Below are positions 47,343 through 59,662 of a stretch of DNA of 64,000 nt, piece after piece. The DNA is taken from assembly GCA_949592205.1 (NCBI GenBank), contig CATIUR010000004.1, positions 62,841,837-62,905,836 on the forward strand. Direction: 5' to 3'. Source of the stretch: Helichrysum umbraculigerum (lineage: Eukaryota; Streptophyta; Magnoliopsida; Asterales; Asteraceae). The notes under the pieces are model-generated. The model was not told where the DNA came from. It ran no database searches and worked only from the letters and a program-made list of their open reading frames with translations. The stretch's first letter is position 1. Every line of letters begins with the position of its first letter. A program made the translations under genes and the position numbers.

Positions 47343-48235
47343 TTAGGAAGATTTCGTCCCTGAAATCTCGCTAGACTCAAACAAATGAGGATATCGTGAG
47401 CGCATGCTCGACTCAGTCTCCCAAGTAAGGTTCGCTCCTAAACTATGCCTCCACTTTACCAAAACCATAGGAATCTCTTTCTTACGTAACTTAGTCACCT
47501 TTCTATCAACTAATTCAATGGGCTCCTCGACTAATTTCTGACTGGAATCAACTCTAAGGTCCTGTAATGGAAGGATTTGGGATTGATCCTCCACATTACA
47601 TTTCCTTAGATAACAAACATTAAAAGTGTCGTGAATACCCGATAACTCAGAAAGAAGATTCAAGGCGACTGTCTGATCATTAACTACCTGTCTGATTCTG
47701 AATGGACCAATAAACCTAGGGGAGAGTTTTCCACGCTTCCCAAATCTGATTACACCTTTCACGGGGAAACTTTTAAATAAACAAGTTCACCCTCGACAAA
47801 AGTAACAAGGCGATGGCGTGGATCAGCATACTGTTTCTGTCTGTCTCTGGCAGCTTTCAATTTCTCGCGAGCTATAGCAACTTTATCGGCTGTAATCTGT
47901 ACAATATCAGGACCTACAAACTGCTTTTCTCCAGCTTCTAACCAACAAGTACGCGTTCTACAGCGACGTCCATATAACATTTCATACGGTGGCATGCCGA
48001 TACTGGAATGATAAGAGTTATTATAAGCAAACTCTATCAAGGGCAAATGAGAATCCCAAGAACCACCATACTCTAACAGACAAGCTCGCAGCATATCATC
48101 CAGAGTCTGAATGGTACGCTCTGTCTGACCGTCTGTCTAGGGATGATAAGCCGTACTGAGATTAACTCTGGTACCCAATTCCCGCTGTAAACTCTGCCAA
48201 AACCCAGAAATAAACCTGGAATCCCTGTCTGACAC
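47343..48235 (-). pseudogene. Integrase C-terminal half plus chromodomain (D)
   Basis: This enzyme inserts element cDNA, and its chromodomain helps choose chromatin targets. Visible in order: the core end with VSDRDSRF (one catalytic Asp) and TERTIQT (catalytic Glu), the LPLIEFAYNNSYH motif, GRRCR, the GPY/F module (RFIGPFRI), and a chromodomain ending VKWRHSLGANLTWE...YPHLF. Breaks: a TAG in place of Gln in the AYHPQTDGQ motif near 48139, and a one-base loss near 47760 at the KVSPWKGV motif. The N-terminal zinc finger and first Asp are cut off by G at 48235. Confidence 0.9.
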
Positions 48236-50599
48236 TGTCGCAGCTCTATCGGTCGGTCGGATTTAACTCCGATCGTTGTTCCAACGTCAACAGAGGCGGC
48301 GGATAGTGAGTTTTAAATTTATATGAGCTGGGGCTCAAACTATAAGTACTACCTACCTTGGGAGCAAGCAGTAAGTATAACTCGAGGTCGTTCTTTTATC
48401 GGAGTGAATTGAAATGAAGCGAGTCATCAAAGATTATGGTCGCAATTAGGATGGGGGTAGGTAGATAGATTTTGGATTGATTTGGTTTTCTAATTTATCC
48501 TAAGTGCAGTAAAGTAAATAACAGAGATAAGAGATAGGGAATAAGCAGACAGGTAGAGATGTGATTGTTGAAACTTGGATAATTAGGGTTTTGGGATGAT
48601 GTTCATTATAAAATTGATTGGAGATTTACCAGATAAAAAGCAGACATACTTTCGGTGTAAACGCTAGGACCCTACGTTCAGGTGAAACCCTAGAAACATA
48701 TGTCACTGGAATCCTAGGTTATCATGATTCTGATCAGATCAGGCTGTTTTCAAACCCCCCTGAACTTTTGCTTGAATAAGACAAAGTCACCCTTGATTTA
48801 TCTAGGGAGCAGGCATAAGGCAACAGACCGCAATTGTATTTACTGACCTTTCTTAACACCTAATCGTCTATTTACTTTTATCATGGCAAATACTGATTGT
48901 ATCCTATGTATGTTAAACTATTTGTATAATTAGGGTTTTGCATGTCTAGGTATTATAATTGACACTACCCTGTATTGTATCTGTTGAAGCACATACTTAA
49001 CCATCGTAAATATAGACCCTCCTTTACAGTCAGGCGTTCATCCCTAGGAATAATCACGGTGTACCGGGCAATTAGGCATTTCCACAGTGTTCCAAACCCT
49101 AGATGTACTAACGGTGTACTAGGCATTTAAGCATTTCCACAGTGTTCCAGATCTTAGGTGTACTAACGGTGTACAATGCAACAAGCATTTCCACAGCTTT
49201 GATTCCTAGACCACAGTTCTAGAAGGGTCACTTCTAGGTAATTCACGATGAAACAATCCATGGCATTTCCTTAGCTTCCACGTATTTGTACTCCACACGA
49301 GGTGTTTCCAACGCTATACGAAGTACCGTGCCTTTTAAAGGAAAGTTCATAGTTTCATACTGTAACTTGAGATGACAGCATATTCATAGTATTAGGGTTG
49401 ATCAGATCCTATCCTAGGGCAACAGTCACGTGAAAGTCTGGAAAGGGTGATGAGAGACTAGATATATATTCAGGATAAGCTTAACCAGATACATAGCATA
49501 ACAAATTCCAATCGTATAAATGAAATATTAATTTAACATCATCCCTACTCCTAATATCTACATTTCAACAATCACAATATTAAACTACTCTATAAACATG
49601 GCAATATGTAGAATACAAACTGAAATAACATAAAGCACAAGCATTATAACAGTAAGTAAAGTTTAGATATCACCGGGAATACAGCAGTGTAATACTGAGG
49701 ATTACAAATAGTCTGAACTTGAAAAACTCGTTACAACAAGATTACCAAGCTAAACCTTCCTCTAGACTCGAACCGTAAGCTCAACCCTAACCTTTCTCCT
49801 CTAACTCCTAAGAGTAGTGTTAGAGAGAGAAAGTTAGAGAGAGAAAGTGAAAGAAATAGAGAAATGAGAAAAATGTGAGAATGAGAAAATGTGTGAAGGT
49901 GTGTGGAATGAGGAGGGGTGACCCTCTATTTATAGGCAAAGCTTTAAATCTTCCGTACAACTCGCGAAACAGCATGTACAAGCAAACGAAGCAGCATACG
50001 GGGGCAGGGGGCCGTATACGGCCTTGGTAGGGCCGTATATGGTGTATACAAGGCCCTATACGATCGGTATAGGGCCGTATACGGTTGCCAGGGCCATATA
50101 CGATGTCCGTCTGATTTCGTTCGTTGCTTAAAACGCGCGTATCTCCTTCGTTATGCGTCCGTTTGACCTGATTCTTTCGCCTGTGTCTTCGTAATTCCGT
50201 TACGCTTCTAATGATGCCAACTTCACTGAAATTGGATGTGTATAGCTTAAGCATATCCGAATTGACTTTGTAGGGTCTGATAACGGTCAGTATTCTCCGT
50301 CCTTTATCCGATATGCATGATTCTTGATTTTCCCGTCTCGATTTTACCTGTTTTATCTTATGATGAAGTTACAATGTGATCTATATAAGGTAAATGAGGC
50401 CGAAGGGTTTTGTGCACGTTTATCTGCCCTAATTTGCTTGTTATTTGGACGTTTTTAGTGATTTTTGCAACAACGCCTATATTTAGACCACTTTAGTGAA
50501 TTTTAGTAAATAAAGATCATGTTGGAATGTTTTCACGAAAGATTCGTCCAAAAAGTGTGGAATATTGCCCTTAAAAACATGACTATTTGAGTCACATCA
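48236..50599 (-). repeat. Element G 3' LTR (2364 bp)
   Basis: The minus strand starts TGATGTGACTC (50599) and ends AGCTGCGACA (48236). It has palindromes near 50012, 50033, 50054, 50075 and 50094, TATAAATA at 49934-49927, the leader hairpin near 49797-49826, and ~65 bp tandem units with GGTGTAC (49050-49210). ORF 49820-50254 is an LTR artefact. Confidence 0.92.
49902..50103 (-). promoter_or_regulatory. G LTR promoter
   Basis: CCGTATACGG-type palindromes spaced 19-21 bp, then TATAAATA (49934-49927). The start is predicted at 49902, exactly the base where the internal R-U5 copy (53434-55099) ends. Confidence 0.65.
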
Positions 50600-52977
50600 A
50601 GTTATCCCACACTTAGACGTTGCTTGTCCTCAAGCAACACTCAGTTTGAAAACATATTTAAAATTTTGTTTTTAAGGGGTGGGTCAAAAGATTTTCAAAA
50701 GATACCACTTATGATATGACTAGGATTTATTTAAGAATGAGGGAAAGGATAAGATGATCCTTTCAGAAGCAAGAAGCAATTATCATCAAGCATACTACCA
50801 ATCCTCGTGATCTTGAAGTACACATGAATAGGCGATCTCACTGAAGGTGGTCACTCAATTCACTCAAAGTGTATCGGGTTTCCTATCAATCTAGAACAAA
50901 TGAAATCGCTCAAATAAGCCAGTCATGCAGCACTCATCGTCATAGGCTTGGTCGAGAATTGGATCTCCACCACTTAGGTGAGGACGGTGCTAACTATCCC
51001 AAGACATTCAACGGGTGGTAGTGTTTGGTGAGGTTTAAGGGTATGGGTAGTGGTATATGTTTTGTTGTAGGGGTTTGACTCATCTTAAAACTCAAAGATA
51101 GTGAAAAACTTTATTTCAGAACGGAACGGAGGATTTTGTAGCTGCTCGTCTTCTATCGAATTTTCCTTGAGAAGGTGATACTTGAAGCACTCAGCTTTAT
51201 TTGATGGAACTATTTCTTTTTCTTTTCTTGATTTTCTACTTTTTATTTTTCTTTTCTTCTTCAGAACTTTTTTGCCAGAGAATTTCTAAGGATATATTAA
51301 GTTGATTCCTTCAGAAATCCTTTTCGGAATTATGATCTTTGATCTTTGAACTTCAATTTCTTTCATCGTGCCAATTTTTTGCACTTTTGACTTTTAGAGT
51401 ACACAGAAGAGGAAGACTTTGGAGCATAATTGAAGAGGATGTTTCAAAAGATGTTTTTCACGACCTTAGAAATTTTAAGATAAGCTTTTGCAATTTTTGG
51501 GTGAGTAGGGGTTGAGTACGAGGGTTTTTAGGAAATGAAAGGTTTAGGCTCAACAGGGTTTACTAGGCGGATCATCGATACCGAAAATGAGTATCGGAAG
51601 GGTTTTGGGCTTGAAGAGATATGTAAGAATTGGGTTTAAATCCTAAGGAATGTCAAGGTCATCTAGCTGCACCTATACCGCGTACGGTACACACCAATGT
51701 GGTCTTGAAACGTATGTCTGGAGCAAGTTCTAATTCTGAGATGCAATCATCGGCACACACAAGAAATGAAAGTGAAGCATTAAGGATGAATGCTTTTAGG
51801 CTCAAGATACCTCACTACAAAATGGGGTTGTATGTGCCTAGCCATGCTCCTTTTAGATTATTGTTTCTTGCTCGAGAAATTTCTACCTTATTTTCCCTAT
51901 ATTCCAAAATACCTTACTCATATTTTGAGAATGATTCCTTTCAAAAGCATTAAAACCCAAAAATATTTGAAAAATTTTGAAAAATTTATTTGAAAAAGTT
52001 CGTTTTGGAGAAACGTTTTCTGAGTAATGCTATTTTGGACACAAAAATCGACTAAAATTATCCAAGGTATTCTATACCTAGCTATCCCACACTTAAAGGA
52101 ACATTGTCCCTAATGTTCTCTTGAGTTGAGTTTTTACTAAAATCCCACACTTAGAGTTTGAACATGTAAGAAAATGTTTCTTAAGTGTTAAATTTGGGTT
52201 TGAATTCCACACTTAGTGATAAGCTTAGGATAGGGTATAGATTATAACAAGCTAACAAGACAGAATATATGTAATCATGAAATGGATAGAGGGTTAAGAA
52301 ACTCCCCAGATAACGCTTTAACGTTTTGAAGCTTATGAAATTTTGCAGGAGAGAGAGAGTCGAAGCGAGCTTTCTTCTACATTCTTCTTGAAGGTTAGTA
52401 AGCTTCAATTGGTTTATCCGGTGTCATGTATCCAATGTTATCAGAAATCAACTTCAATTCTTTTAAGTAGGGATCCTTATGGTGTAGAGTCCCATACTTT
52501 AGGTTTTGAAGAAGTTGGAGTGATTTCGATAAGTATTTGTAATGTGGGAAGTGATCCCACACTTAGTTCTTTGAAGTGCTTGGATACAAGGAAGTTTTGA
52601 GAAGAACGAGATCCCTCCATGAGATGTCGAATGTTCCGCAGTCTGTAAATATTGAAAGCTGGTTCGGGTTGCCTTTTGACTTCACGGATTTTCTTCTTGA
52701 AAGTGCGCCATCTCGCCTACTTTCACTTTCATTTATCACAACATTTCTACTTATTTGACAGAAAGAAAATAAAACATAATAAGTTATAGCATACTGTAAA
52801 TAAGGATAGAGTGATCAACCAGCTAGTGGCTGATACAAATAAGTTCCAAAAGTAAGGTCCAATAGTAGCCAAACAAACACAAGATAACAATAGTAATAAT
52901 GTCTGAAACCAAAGTCAAGTGATGCAAATGGGGCAGGTCTATGAGGCTGGGGATCCCTGGTCAGGTATGTCATCATG
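50600..52977 (-). other. Structured 3' non-coding region and polypurine tract of G
   Basis: The minus strand shares with E1 and F the CTAAGTGTGGGA motifs (near 52085, 52142, 52204 and, as polypurine tract, 50605), the GAACATT/AATGTTC hairpin, the TACCGTACGCGGTA block (about 51675-51690), the hairpin 51368-51384, an A/G-rich tract and the CACCTAAGTGGTGGAGAT block (about 50970). No credible ORF. Confidence 0.75.
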
Positions 52978-53433
52978 CTAAGTAGGGGCTGGTGCTGTGG
53001 ATGGTCCTACGACTGACTGCTGGCCACTCGACACTCTCTGTCCTTCTTCAGCAGTGATAAGCTTGAGCTGAATCAAAATATCTCTGAGTGTAGCCGCCGG
53101 CAGCTTCATCGGATATGTAATACCCCACTGTAGCAGAATGTCTGATGTGATCTTGACATCCTCAAGTAGTTTCATATAGGCCTAACGAAGCATGGTCTCG
53201 GTAGGCACATCTGAAGAAGAGATCGGTCCAAGGTTCAGTAACATCCTGGAAGTGTCAAAAGATAGAGCATCCGTGCCCAAATAAACCGTGTCAGCACGGT
53301 AAGATCCACTGGCGAATGGCTGGGTAGGATGAGAAATCACAGGTGCAGAAATCACTGGCTGAACTACCGGTATCTTGGTCTCAACTGACTGGACCTGCTC
53401 TGGTACTGGTGTTGTCCGGATAGCGGGTAAACT
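52978..53433 (-). pseudogene. ATHILA ORF-1-like gene, C-terminal part after the R-U5 piece
   Basis: The frame reads Pro/Val-rich sequence, then FDTSRMLLNLGPISSSD, a TAG at 53184-53182, and a final segment to 52978. It directly follows the LTR piece and probably continues the gene at 55100-56308. Product unknown. Confidence 0.55.
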
Positions 53434-55099
53434 TGACGCAGCTCTATCGGTCGGTCGGATTTAACTCCGGTCGTTGTTCCAACGTCAACAGAGGCGGCGG
53501 ACAGTGAGTTTTAAATTTATATGAGCTGGGGCTCAAACTATAAGTACTACCTACCTTGGGAGCAAGTAGTAAGTATAACTCGAGGTCGTTCTTTTATCGG
53601 AGTGAATTGAAATGAAGCGAGTCACCAAAGATTATGGTCGCAATTAGGATGGGGGTAGGTAGATAGATTTTGGATTGATTTGGTTTTCTAATTTATCCTA
53701 AATGCAGTAAAGTAAATAACAGAGATAAGAGATAGGGAATAAGCAGACAGGTAGAGATGTGATTGCTGAAACTTGGATAACTAGGGTTTTGGGATGATGT
53801 TCATTATAAAATTGATTGGAGATTTACCAGATAAAAAGCAGACATACTTTCGGTGTAAACGCTAGGACCCTACGTTCAGGTGAAACCCTAGAAACATATG
53901 TCACTGGAATCCTAGGTTATCATGATTCTGATCAGATCAGGCTGTTTTCAACCCCCCTGAACTTTTGCTTGAATAAGACAAAGTCACCCTTGATTTATCT
54001 AGGGAGCAGGCATAAGGCAACATACCGCAATTGTATTTACTGACCTTTCTTAACACCTAATCGTCTATTTACTTTTATCATGGCAAATACTGATTGTATC
54101 CTATGTATATTAAACTATTGGTCTGATTAGGGTTTTGCATGTCTAGGTATTATAATTGACACTACCCTGTATTGTATCTGTTGAAGCACATACTTAACCA
54201 TCGTAAATATAGACCCTCCTTTACAGTCAGGCGTTCATCCCTAGGAATAATCACGGTGTACAGGGCAATTAGGCATTTCCACAGTGTTCCAAACCCTAGA
54301 TGTACTAACGGTGTACTAGGCATTTAAGCATTTCCACAGTGTTCCAGATCTTAGGTGTACTAACGGTGTACAATGCAACAAGCATTTCCACAGCTTTGAT
54401 TCCTAGACCACAGTTCTAGAAGGGTCACTTCTAGGTAATTCACGATGAAACAATCCATGGCATTTCCTTAGCTTCCACGTATTTGTACTCCACACTAGGT
54501 GTTTCCAACGCTATACGAAGTACCGTGCCTTTTAAAGGAAAGTTCATAGTTTCATACTGTAACTGGAGATAACTGCATATTCATAGTATTACGGTTGATC
54601 AGATCCTATCCTAGGGCAACAGTCACGTGAAAGTCTGGAAAGGGTGATGAGAGACTAGATCTATATTCAGGATAAGCTTAACCAGATACATAGCATAACA
54701 ATTTCCAATCGTATAAATGAAATATTAATTTAACATCATCCCTACTCCTAATATCTACATTTCAACAATCACAATATTAAACTACTCTATAAACATGGCA
54801 ATATGTAGAATACAAACTGAAATAACATAAAGCACAAGCATTATAACAGTAAGTAAAGTTTAGATATCACCGGGAATACAGCAGCGTAATACTGAGGATT
54901 ACAAATAGTCTGAACTTAAAAAACTCGTTACAACAAGATTACCAAGCTAAACCTTCCTCTAGACTCGAACCGTAAGCTCAACCCTAACCTTTCTCCTCTA
55001 ACTCCTAAGAGTAGTGCTAGAGAGAGAAAGTTAGAGAGAGAAAGTGAAAGAAAGAGAGAAATGAGAAAAATGTGAGGATGAGAAAATTTGTGAAGGTGT
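53434..55099 (-). repeat. R-U5 segment of the G LTR inside the ORF-1-like gene
   Basis: Matches the 3' LTR from its 3' end (48236) to 49902, where the match stops. That point is 32 nt downstream of the TATA box, so the piece equals R-U5 with U3 missing. At the other edge the host reads CAAGTTT, the same bases that follow the LTR before the primer site. No target duplication is evident. Confidence 0.8.
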
Positions 55100-56308
55100 A
55101 TGGGTGGTATGTGGTAGTGCTATGGCTGGTGGTGGTGGACCGCATCGGTACATGTAAGGCTCCGGGTCAGGAATACCAAGTCTCCTGGAAATCAACAGCT
55201 GATGGGAATGGCTAACCTGAAGAGCATGCAAAAGATAATACTGTGTCAGCGAGGTCACTGGATCTGTGTAGTGAACAGTAGCCTGAGCTGGTGGCTTGGC
55301 TGTCTCAGCTCCTCTATGCGGGACACTAGCATGAGTAGTAGGTGCTCGAGCTCTATCAGATGGGCCATCCTCAATATCTGCAACAGGTGAGGATCCTCTA
55401 ACACGCTTCCCAGGGAGATGACATCCTGGAATGATCTGTTTGGTGTTCTTCCATAGGCACTGCCTCTGCTCATCTACCTCAACAAGATGGATCAACTTGC
55501 AGTATTCCAAGTTGAATGGCAAAGAACGAGAACAAACAGTAAACTCCTCAGTGTGGGCCTCAGTCAACAATCCCATACCATACAGCAATCTAGTGATAAT
55601 CGACCCCATGAACATGTGCTTATCTAAGTCTGTTTCATCCCAAAGTCTCTCAGCGATCAAGAAAGCAACATTCAGATTCTTTCCTCCTATGATTGCTTCC
55701 ATGAACTTTAACTCTTCAGCACTCACAGCTCCACCTTCCTTCTTTCCAAATATAGAACATGCTAGCAACTTGTGAAGGATGTGATGAACCGGCTTGATGA
55801 AAGTGGATGACTTAACACAGCTCCTAAAGTTTGATCCTGCTAAATCCATCCAAATATCTTTGTGGTTCCTGTTTGGTAGGCTGGAGATGTCTTGAACAAT
55901 GTTTCTGAACCATGCAGAGTTGACCTGAGACTCTGTATATAAACCAAGATACACTCCTAAGTCGGCAACTGAGATATGATAAATCTTTTCCTGAAACCTA
56001 AATGAAATCTTTCTTTTGTCGGATACGCTCATTTTTGGATTCAGCTGGTAAGTCATCATGAACTCTGTCACTACTTCTCGGTATGCATACTCATCTATAT
56101 CGAAGAGACGGAGAAGGGCATTGTTTACTTGACCCTCGGTCTCATTCATCAACAAACTTCTCAATTCATCCCTGATTCCAAGCTTAATCATATCTTTCCA
56201 TACCACATAACGATTACTGCCGATCGGTCGCTGCAACCACTAGCGAATGATTGACCTATTCTTTGAAGATTTGGCCAAGTAGCTGAGTGAGGGCGGGCAA
56301 GTATTCAT
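55100..56308 (-). pseudogene. ATHILA ORF-1-like protein, main part
   Basis: The ATG at 56308 (MNTCPPSL) is followed by an in-frame TAG at 56242-56240, then about 380 codons open to the junction. The segment FRFQEKIYHISVADLGVYLG, then HHILHKLLACSIFG, NLNVAFLIAERL and GSIITRLLYGMGLL follow the pattern of the Arabidopsis retrotransposon ORF-1 (ATHILA) family, of unknown biochemical role. The C-terminal part is Pro/Ala/His-rich. The last residues before the stop at 55031 are read from the LTR piece, not from the gene. Lies downstream of the shared-domain ORF. Confidence 0.75.
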
Positions 56309-57987
56309 CAGAGACAAAAGAAAAGATTAAACCATAATAGTGGTATATTAATAGATATGCTAAAGTGTTTCCAGATTTTCAGAAGAAATTGGAAATGTAG
56401 GCTTTAGAAATAGGCATATCCAGAAATTTAAAATTGCTAAACCTAACCGCAACTAATCACAAATCAATACTTTCTTATCAGCTTATGTCTAAACAAGGGA
56501 AAGTGGCACAAAGCTCCAAATTTCTAGCATAATCAAAGTAAGTATATAAGTACCTAATTCAATTATCCCAAGGACTAAAAACTTAAACACTTTACGCTTA
56601 TGGTTAATCAATTCAAATGAGCTTAATACTTTGAATGAATCCAAGGTCATATAATTACCTCAAGTGAATCAATTAATCACAAAATGACATATTACCAATT
56701 TAATATGCAATCCAACTTTCCGCAATTTCCAAAAGACATGAAGCTCAATTACATGGTTCCGAGCAAAGAATAGAAGTAAACTCATTTGACAAAATGGTAG
56801 TTTTTAGAAAATGGCGTTTTTGTTGATTCCATTTCAAAGTGTCATACACTTTATTATTTAAAGTGATGAACTTTAGAAATGATTAAATGAACTGAAGCTT
56901 GTTTTGACAATTTTCTAAGCTTTTAAGTTTAGAAAAGTCATAAACATGGTTTAAAAATAAAAGTTTTAAATAAAAAAAATGATGTTTATGAAGGTTTTAT
57001 CAAAAATGAGCTTACTTTAATTACCAAAAACTAGCTTAACCATTTTCTAATTGCAAACGATTAATCAAAGCTTGTTAACCTATCATAATTAAGCATAATT
57101 CAATCAACAAAAGTCAACATAAGCAATTAAACAACCAAAAAGTCAAACTAGCCATAGTTCATCCAAAAAGTCAACACTTTAATCTTCAAACTTGCAATTA
57201 AGCCAACAAATCACTAGATTATGTTTGTAATCATGTTAAGCATCAAGATAAGCATGGAATAACACTAAAGATTGCAACTTTTAACCATGAAATCTATGAA
57301 AATGAGTTACAAGCCCTAATTTTTAAAGTTTCATGAAAATCACAAAATCAGGTCAAGGATTACCTTAAACTTGATGTAGTGATGTTGTGGATGCAAGAAA
57401 GATCATAAAATGATGAATTTTGAGCTTGGAATCATGCAAAATGGTGAAGAGATGAAGATTTGGTGATGGTGGTGGGTTGGGCCGACGGTGAAGAGAGGGA
57501 AAGGGGGAAGAAGATGAAGTTTTTATGATTTTGTCTTATGTGTGTGGTCAAAAGTCCCTTTTATACCCTTTCAAATGCGTGCGATTTAAAATTCGCGAAA
57601 GATACGAAACATACAAGTAAAATTTTAAAGTTTAAAATTTTCAATAAAATAATTTTAAAAAGTATGTTCGTAATTTTCTGAATCTTTACGCGCAGTCTGA
57701 AAAGATATTGCGAATCGTACGCGAAATCGTATACGTTTTTATTTAAAACAAGACAATCTTTTTGTGTTCTTTAAAATCCAAGACAAATTCAAAATTGATT
57801 TTTTCAAAATTTAAAAATAAACTTTTTCGAACTTTCTGAAAGTGTCTGAAATTTGTTACTGTGTTGCTCGAATTTGAATTTTAAAAGAACGTTTTCTTGT
57901 GTTTTTAAATGAAAGCTTTTAAATTTAATAATTAACCACTAATATTACTTATCCTAAATACTTAAACTAAAACTAAATTAACTAAAG
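56309..57987 (-). promoter_or_regulatory. Internal non-coding region of G with a promoter-like segment
   Basis: AT-rich, no ORF. The minus strand has TATAAAAG at 57565-57558, then a CT-rich leader with CATCTTCTTCCC, and a possible donor AAG/GTAATCC near 57365, upstream of the ORF-1-like gene. It may be a second promoter plus leader intron, or captured host 5' sequence. E1 and F lack it. Confidence 0.4.
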
Positions 57988-58038
57988 TTTGGGTTGCCTC
58001 CCAAAAAGCGCTTGGTTAAAGTCGGTAGCTCGACTTTT
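57988..58038 (-). other. Conserved stem-loop cluster after the G shared-domain ORF
   Basis: The minus strand reads AAGTCG-AGCTAC-CGACTT, then AAGCGCTT, then TTGGGAGGCAACCCAA. It starts about 9 nt after the TAA at 58049-58047. Confidence 0.75.
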
Positions 58039-58046
58039 GGACAAAT

Positions 58047-59496
58047 TTATTGAGTATTGCCCAAGAGCAATTGTTTAAGTGAATTTGGTGCTCTTGGTTG
58101 AGGGAAAGTGTAGCGAGGAATAAAGTCACAAGTGGGGATCTTAATGACAGAATCAACTAGGTCCGCGGGATGTAATGAGAATCGTTCGTGCTCAGTGAGA
58201 AACATACGTTCCTTTACCAACCTTTTTGCCTAATTCCTTTCTAACTTTCTTAGGGTTTGAAATTCCGTTTCGTGATCCATCATCTATATTTTTCAAGTCA
58301 TGAAGAAGCATTCCTAGGGTTTGTTGAAATTCCCATTCTTCTCTCGAATCGGGATCTCCGGTGGTAGTGTGAACTGACTCCGTGATTTCTTCGATTAAAG
58401 ATGTTTGTGAAACAGTGAAAGGAAATTTTGACTGAGCAAATAACAAAGTGAGTGAGACGTTAATATCATTCCTTCCAGCAAAGAAAGTAGCTTCCATGTT
58501 ATCGTCAGTGGCTCCAGGGAATATCTCTAACAACTTGTCGATCATGTAAGTAGCGGGGTCAACGAAGAACGGAATTTTATCAGAAATGACGAGAGATATA
58601 GCGGGATCTTTGCTGATCCAGAACTGAAGCTCATAAATCATAGCCGCAAGATAATGATTAATTAGGGTTTGGGAAACCGGTTGATAATCGGTGCAGGCGA
58701 ATAGGTCCATTAGTAGGTCTATTTCTGATTTAAACTTTAGTTCTTGCTCTCGATAATGTGTGAAGATACCTTCCTCCTTTTGATTTGGAAGATGGTGGAG
58801 AATACCAACCTGTTTCTTTATCCTACGAGTGACTTCTATTTGTTTAACTGAAAAAGGAAAGTCAGACGTTTTGAGTTGTCTAGCAAATGCCCGACAAACA
58901 TCCAATCTCCTATCAGGATCAAAAGAGTTACCTACGTAGCGGATATTTTCTTCAGGTTTGATTGGTAAAGTCCTATCAACAACACGATAGATGATGTACT
59001 CCGGTTTGGGTACAAGGTTCAAAAAGATAGGTGATTTTGGAGGGTATTCGTAAACTTCTTCATCCCAGGGTGGAAGACGTTCTTCAATGGGTGGAAAACG
59101 AAAGGGTTGAAGATGTTCAGAGTTACTCTCGACAAAACCAGATAAAGTAGGGAATTGAAAGAAGTTTTCTAAGGAATATGAAATCTCAGGAGCAGGTATA
59201 ACCTGGTAGCTTAGAATGCTAGACACAGAAGTTGAGATCTTCTGATGAGAATCATGGGTTCCTAAGTTAAGGTCTAAGAATTGCCCTATGGTTCAAGATT
59301 CATCGTCTGAATTAACGGAGATATCTTCAGAAGAGGATAAAGATGAAGAGTAGACTTCAGATTCCAACTCTCGTTCTAAGCAGGCGAAGAACTCAGCGTC
59401 ATCCATGGCCATCATTTCTTCGGACGTCTTGAGGGCGAGTGGAGAAATGGGGCTAGACGGAAATGAATCATAGAAAGATGTTTTTGTATTTTTCAT
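58047..59496 (-). pseudogene. Shared C-terminal domain ORF of G, without gag or protease
   Basis: The ATG at 59496 opens an acidic segment ending SDDES at a TGA (59295-59293). The same frame continues to about 58228, where an A5 run (58227-58223) shifts it by one base; the other frame then runs to TAA 58049-58047. The middle and end align with the C-terminal domains of E1 and F: KFPFTVSQTSLIEEI with AFPYSHQQMEFLQNF, LINHYLAAMIYELQF with FYINCTVEFHAHKIA, DKLLEIF with TERIQEIF, then FIPRYTFPQPRAP with FLRIYPRNPRVP. About 480 codons in all. No gag or protease motif. I do not recognise the fold. Confidence 0.75.
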
Positions 59497-59637
59497 TTTT
59501 AATTTAACTAAATTATACTATCTAAATTATTCTAAGGAAAGCAAATAACTACCAATTAAGTTTGGGAAAACCTAACTGGAAAGGATCTCCTAAAAGCTAG
59601 AATATCTAAGGCGGCTTCAAATCGGAACGCTCTACGA

Positions 59638-59655
59638 TCCCCGGCAGCGGCGCCA
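59638..59655 (-). promoter_or_regulatory. Primer binding site, tRNA-Asp (G)
   Basis: The minus strand reads TGGCGCCGCTGCCGGGGA, 7 nt after the LTR end. Confidence 0.88.
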
Positions 59656-59662
59656 AAAAACT

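Larger units (their letters stand above)
45341..48235 (-). mobile_element. Element D: 3' end of a Tekay-type chromovirus, interrupted by G
   Basis: The minus strand gives integrase, chromodomain, polypurine tract and 3' LTR. The upstream part (gag, protease, reverse transcriptase, start of integrase) should lie beyond G's far end outside the window. It is decayed. Confidence 0.85.

Noticed and set aside
49820..50254. 144-codon ORF on the minus strand
   Set aside because: Covers the U3 palindromes and R of the G LTR; its end is also read at the end of the ORF-1-like frame because that frame runs into an R-U5 piece.
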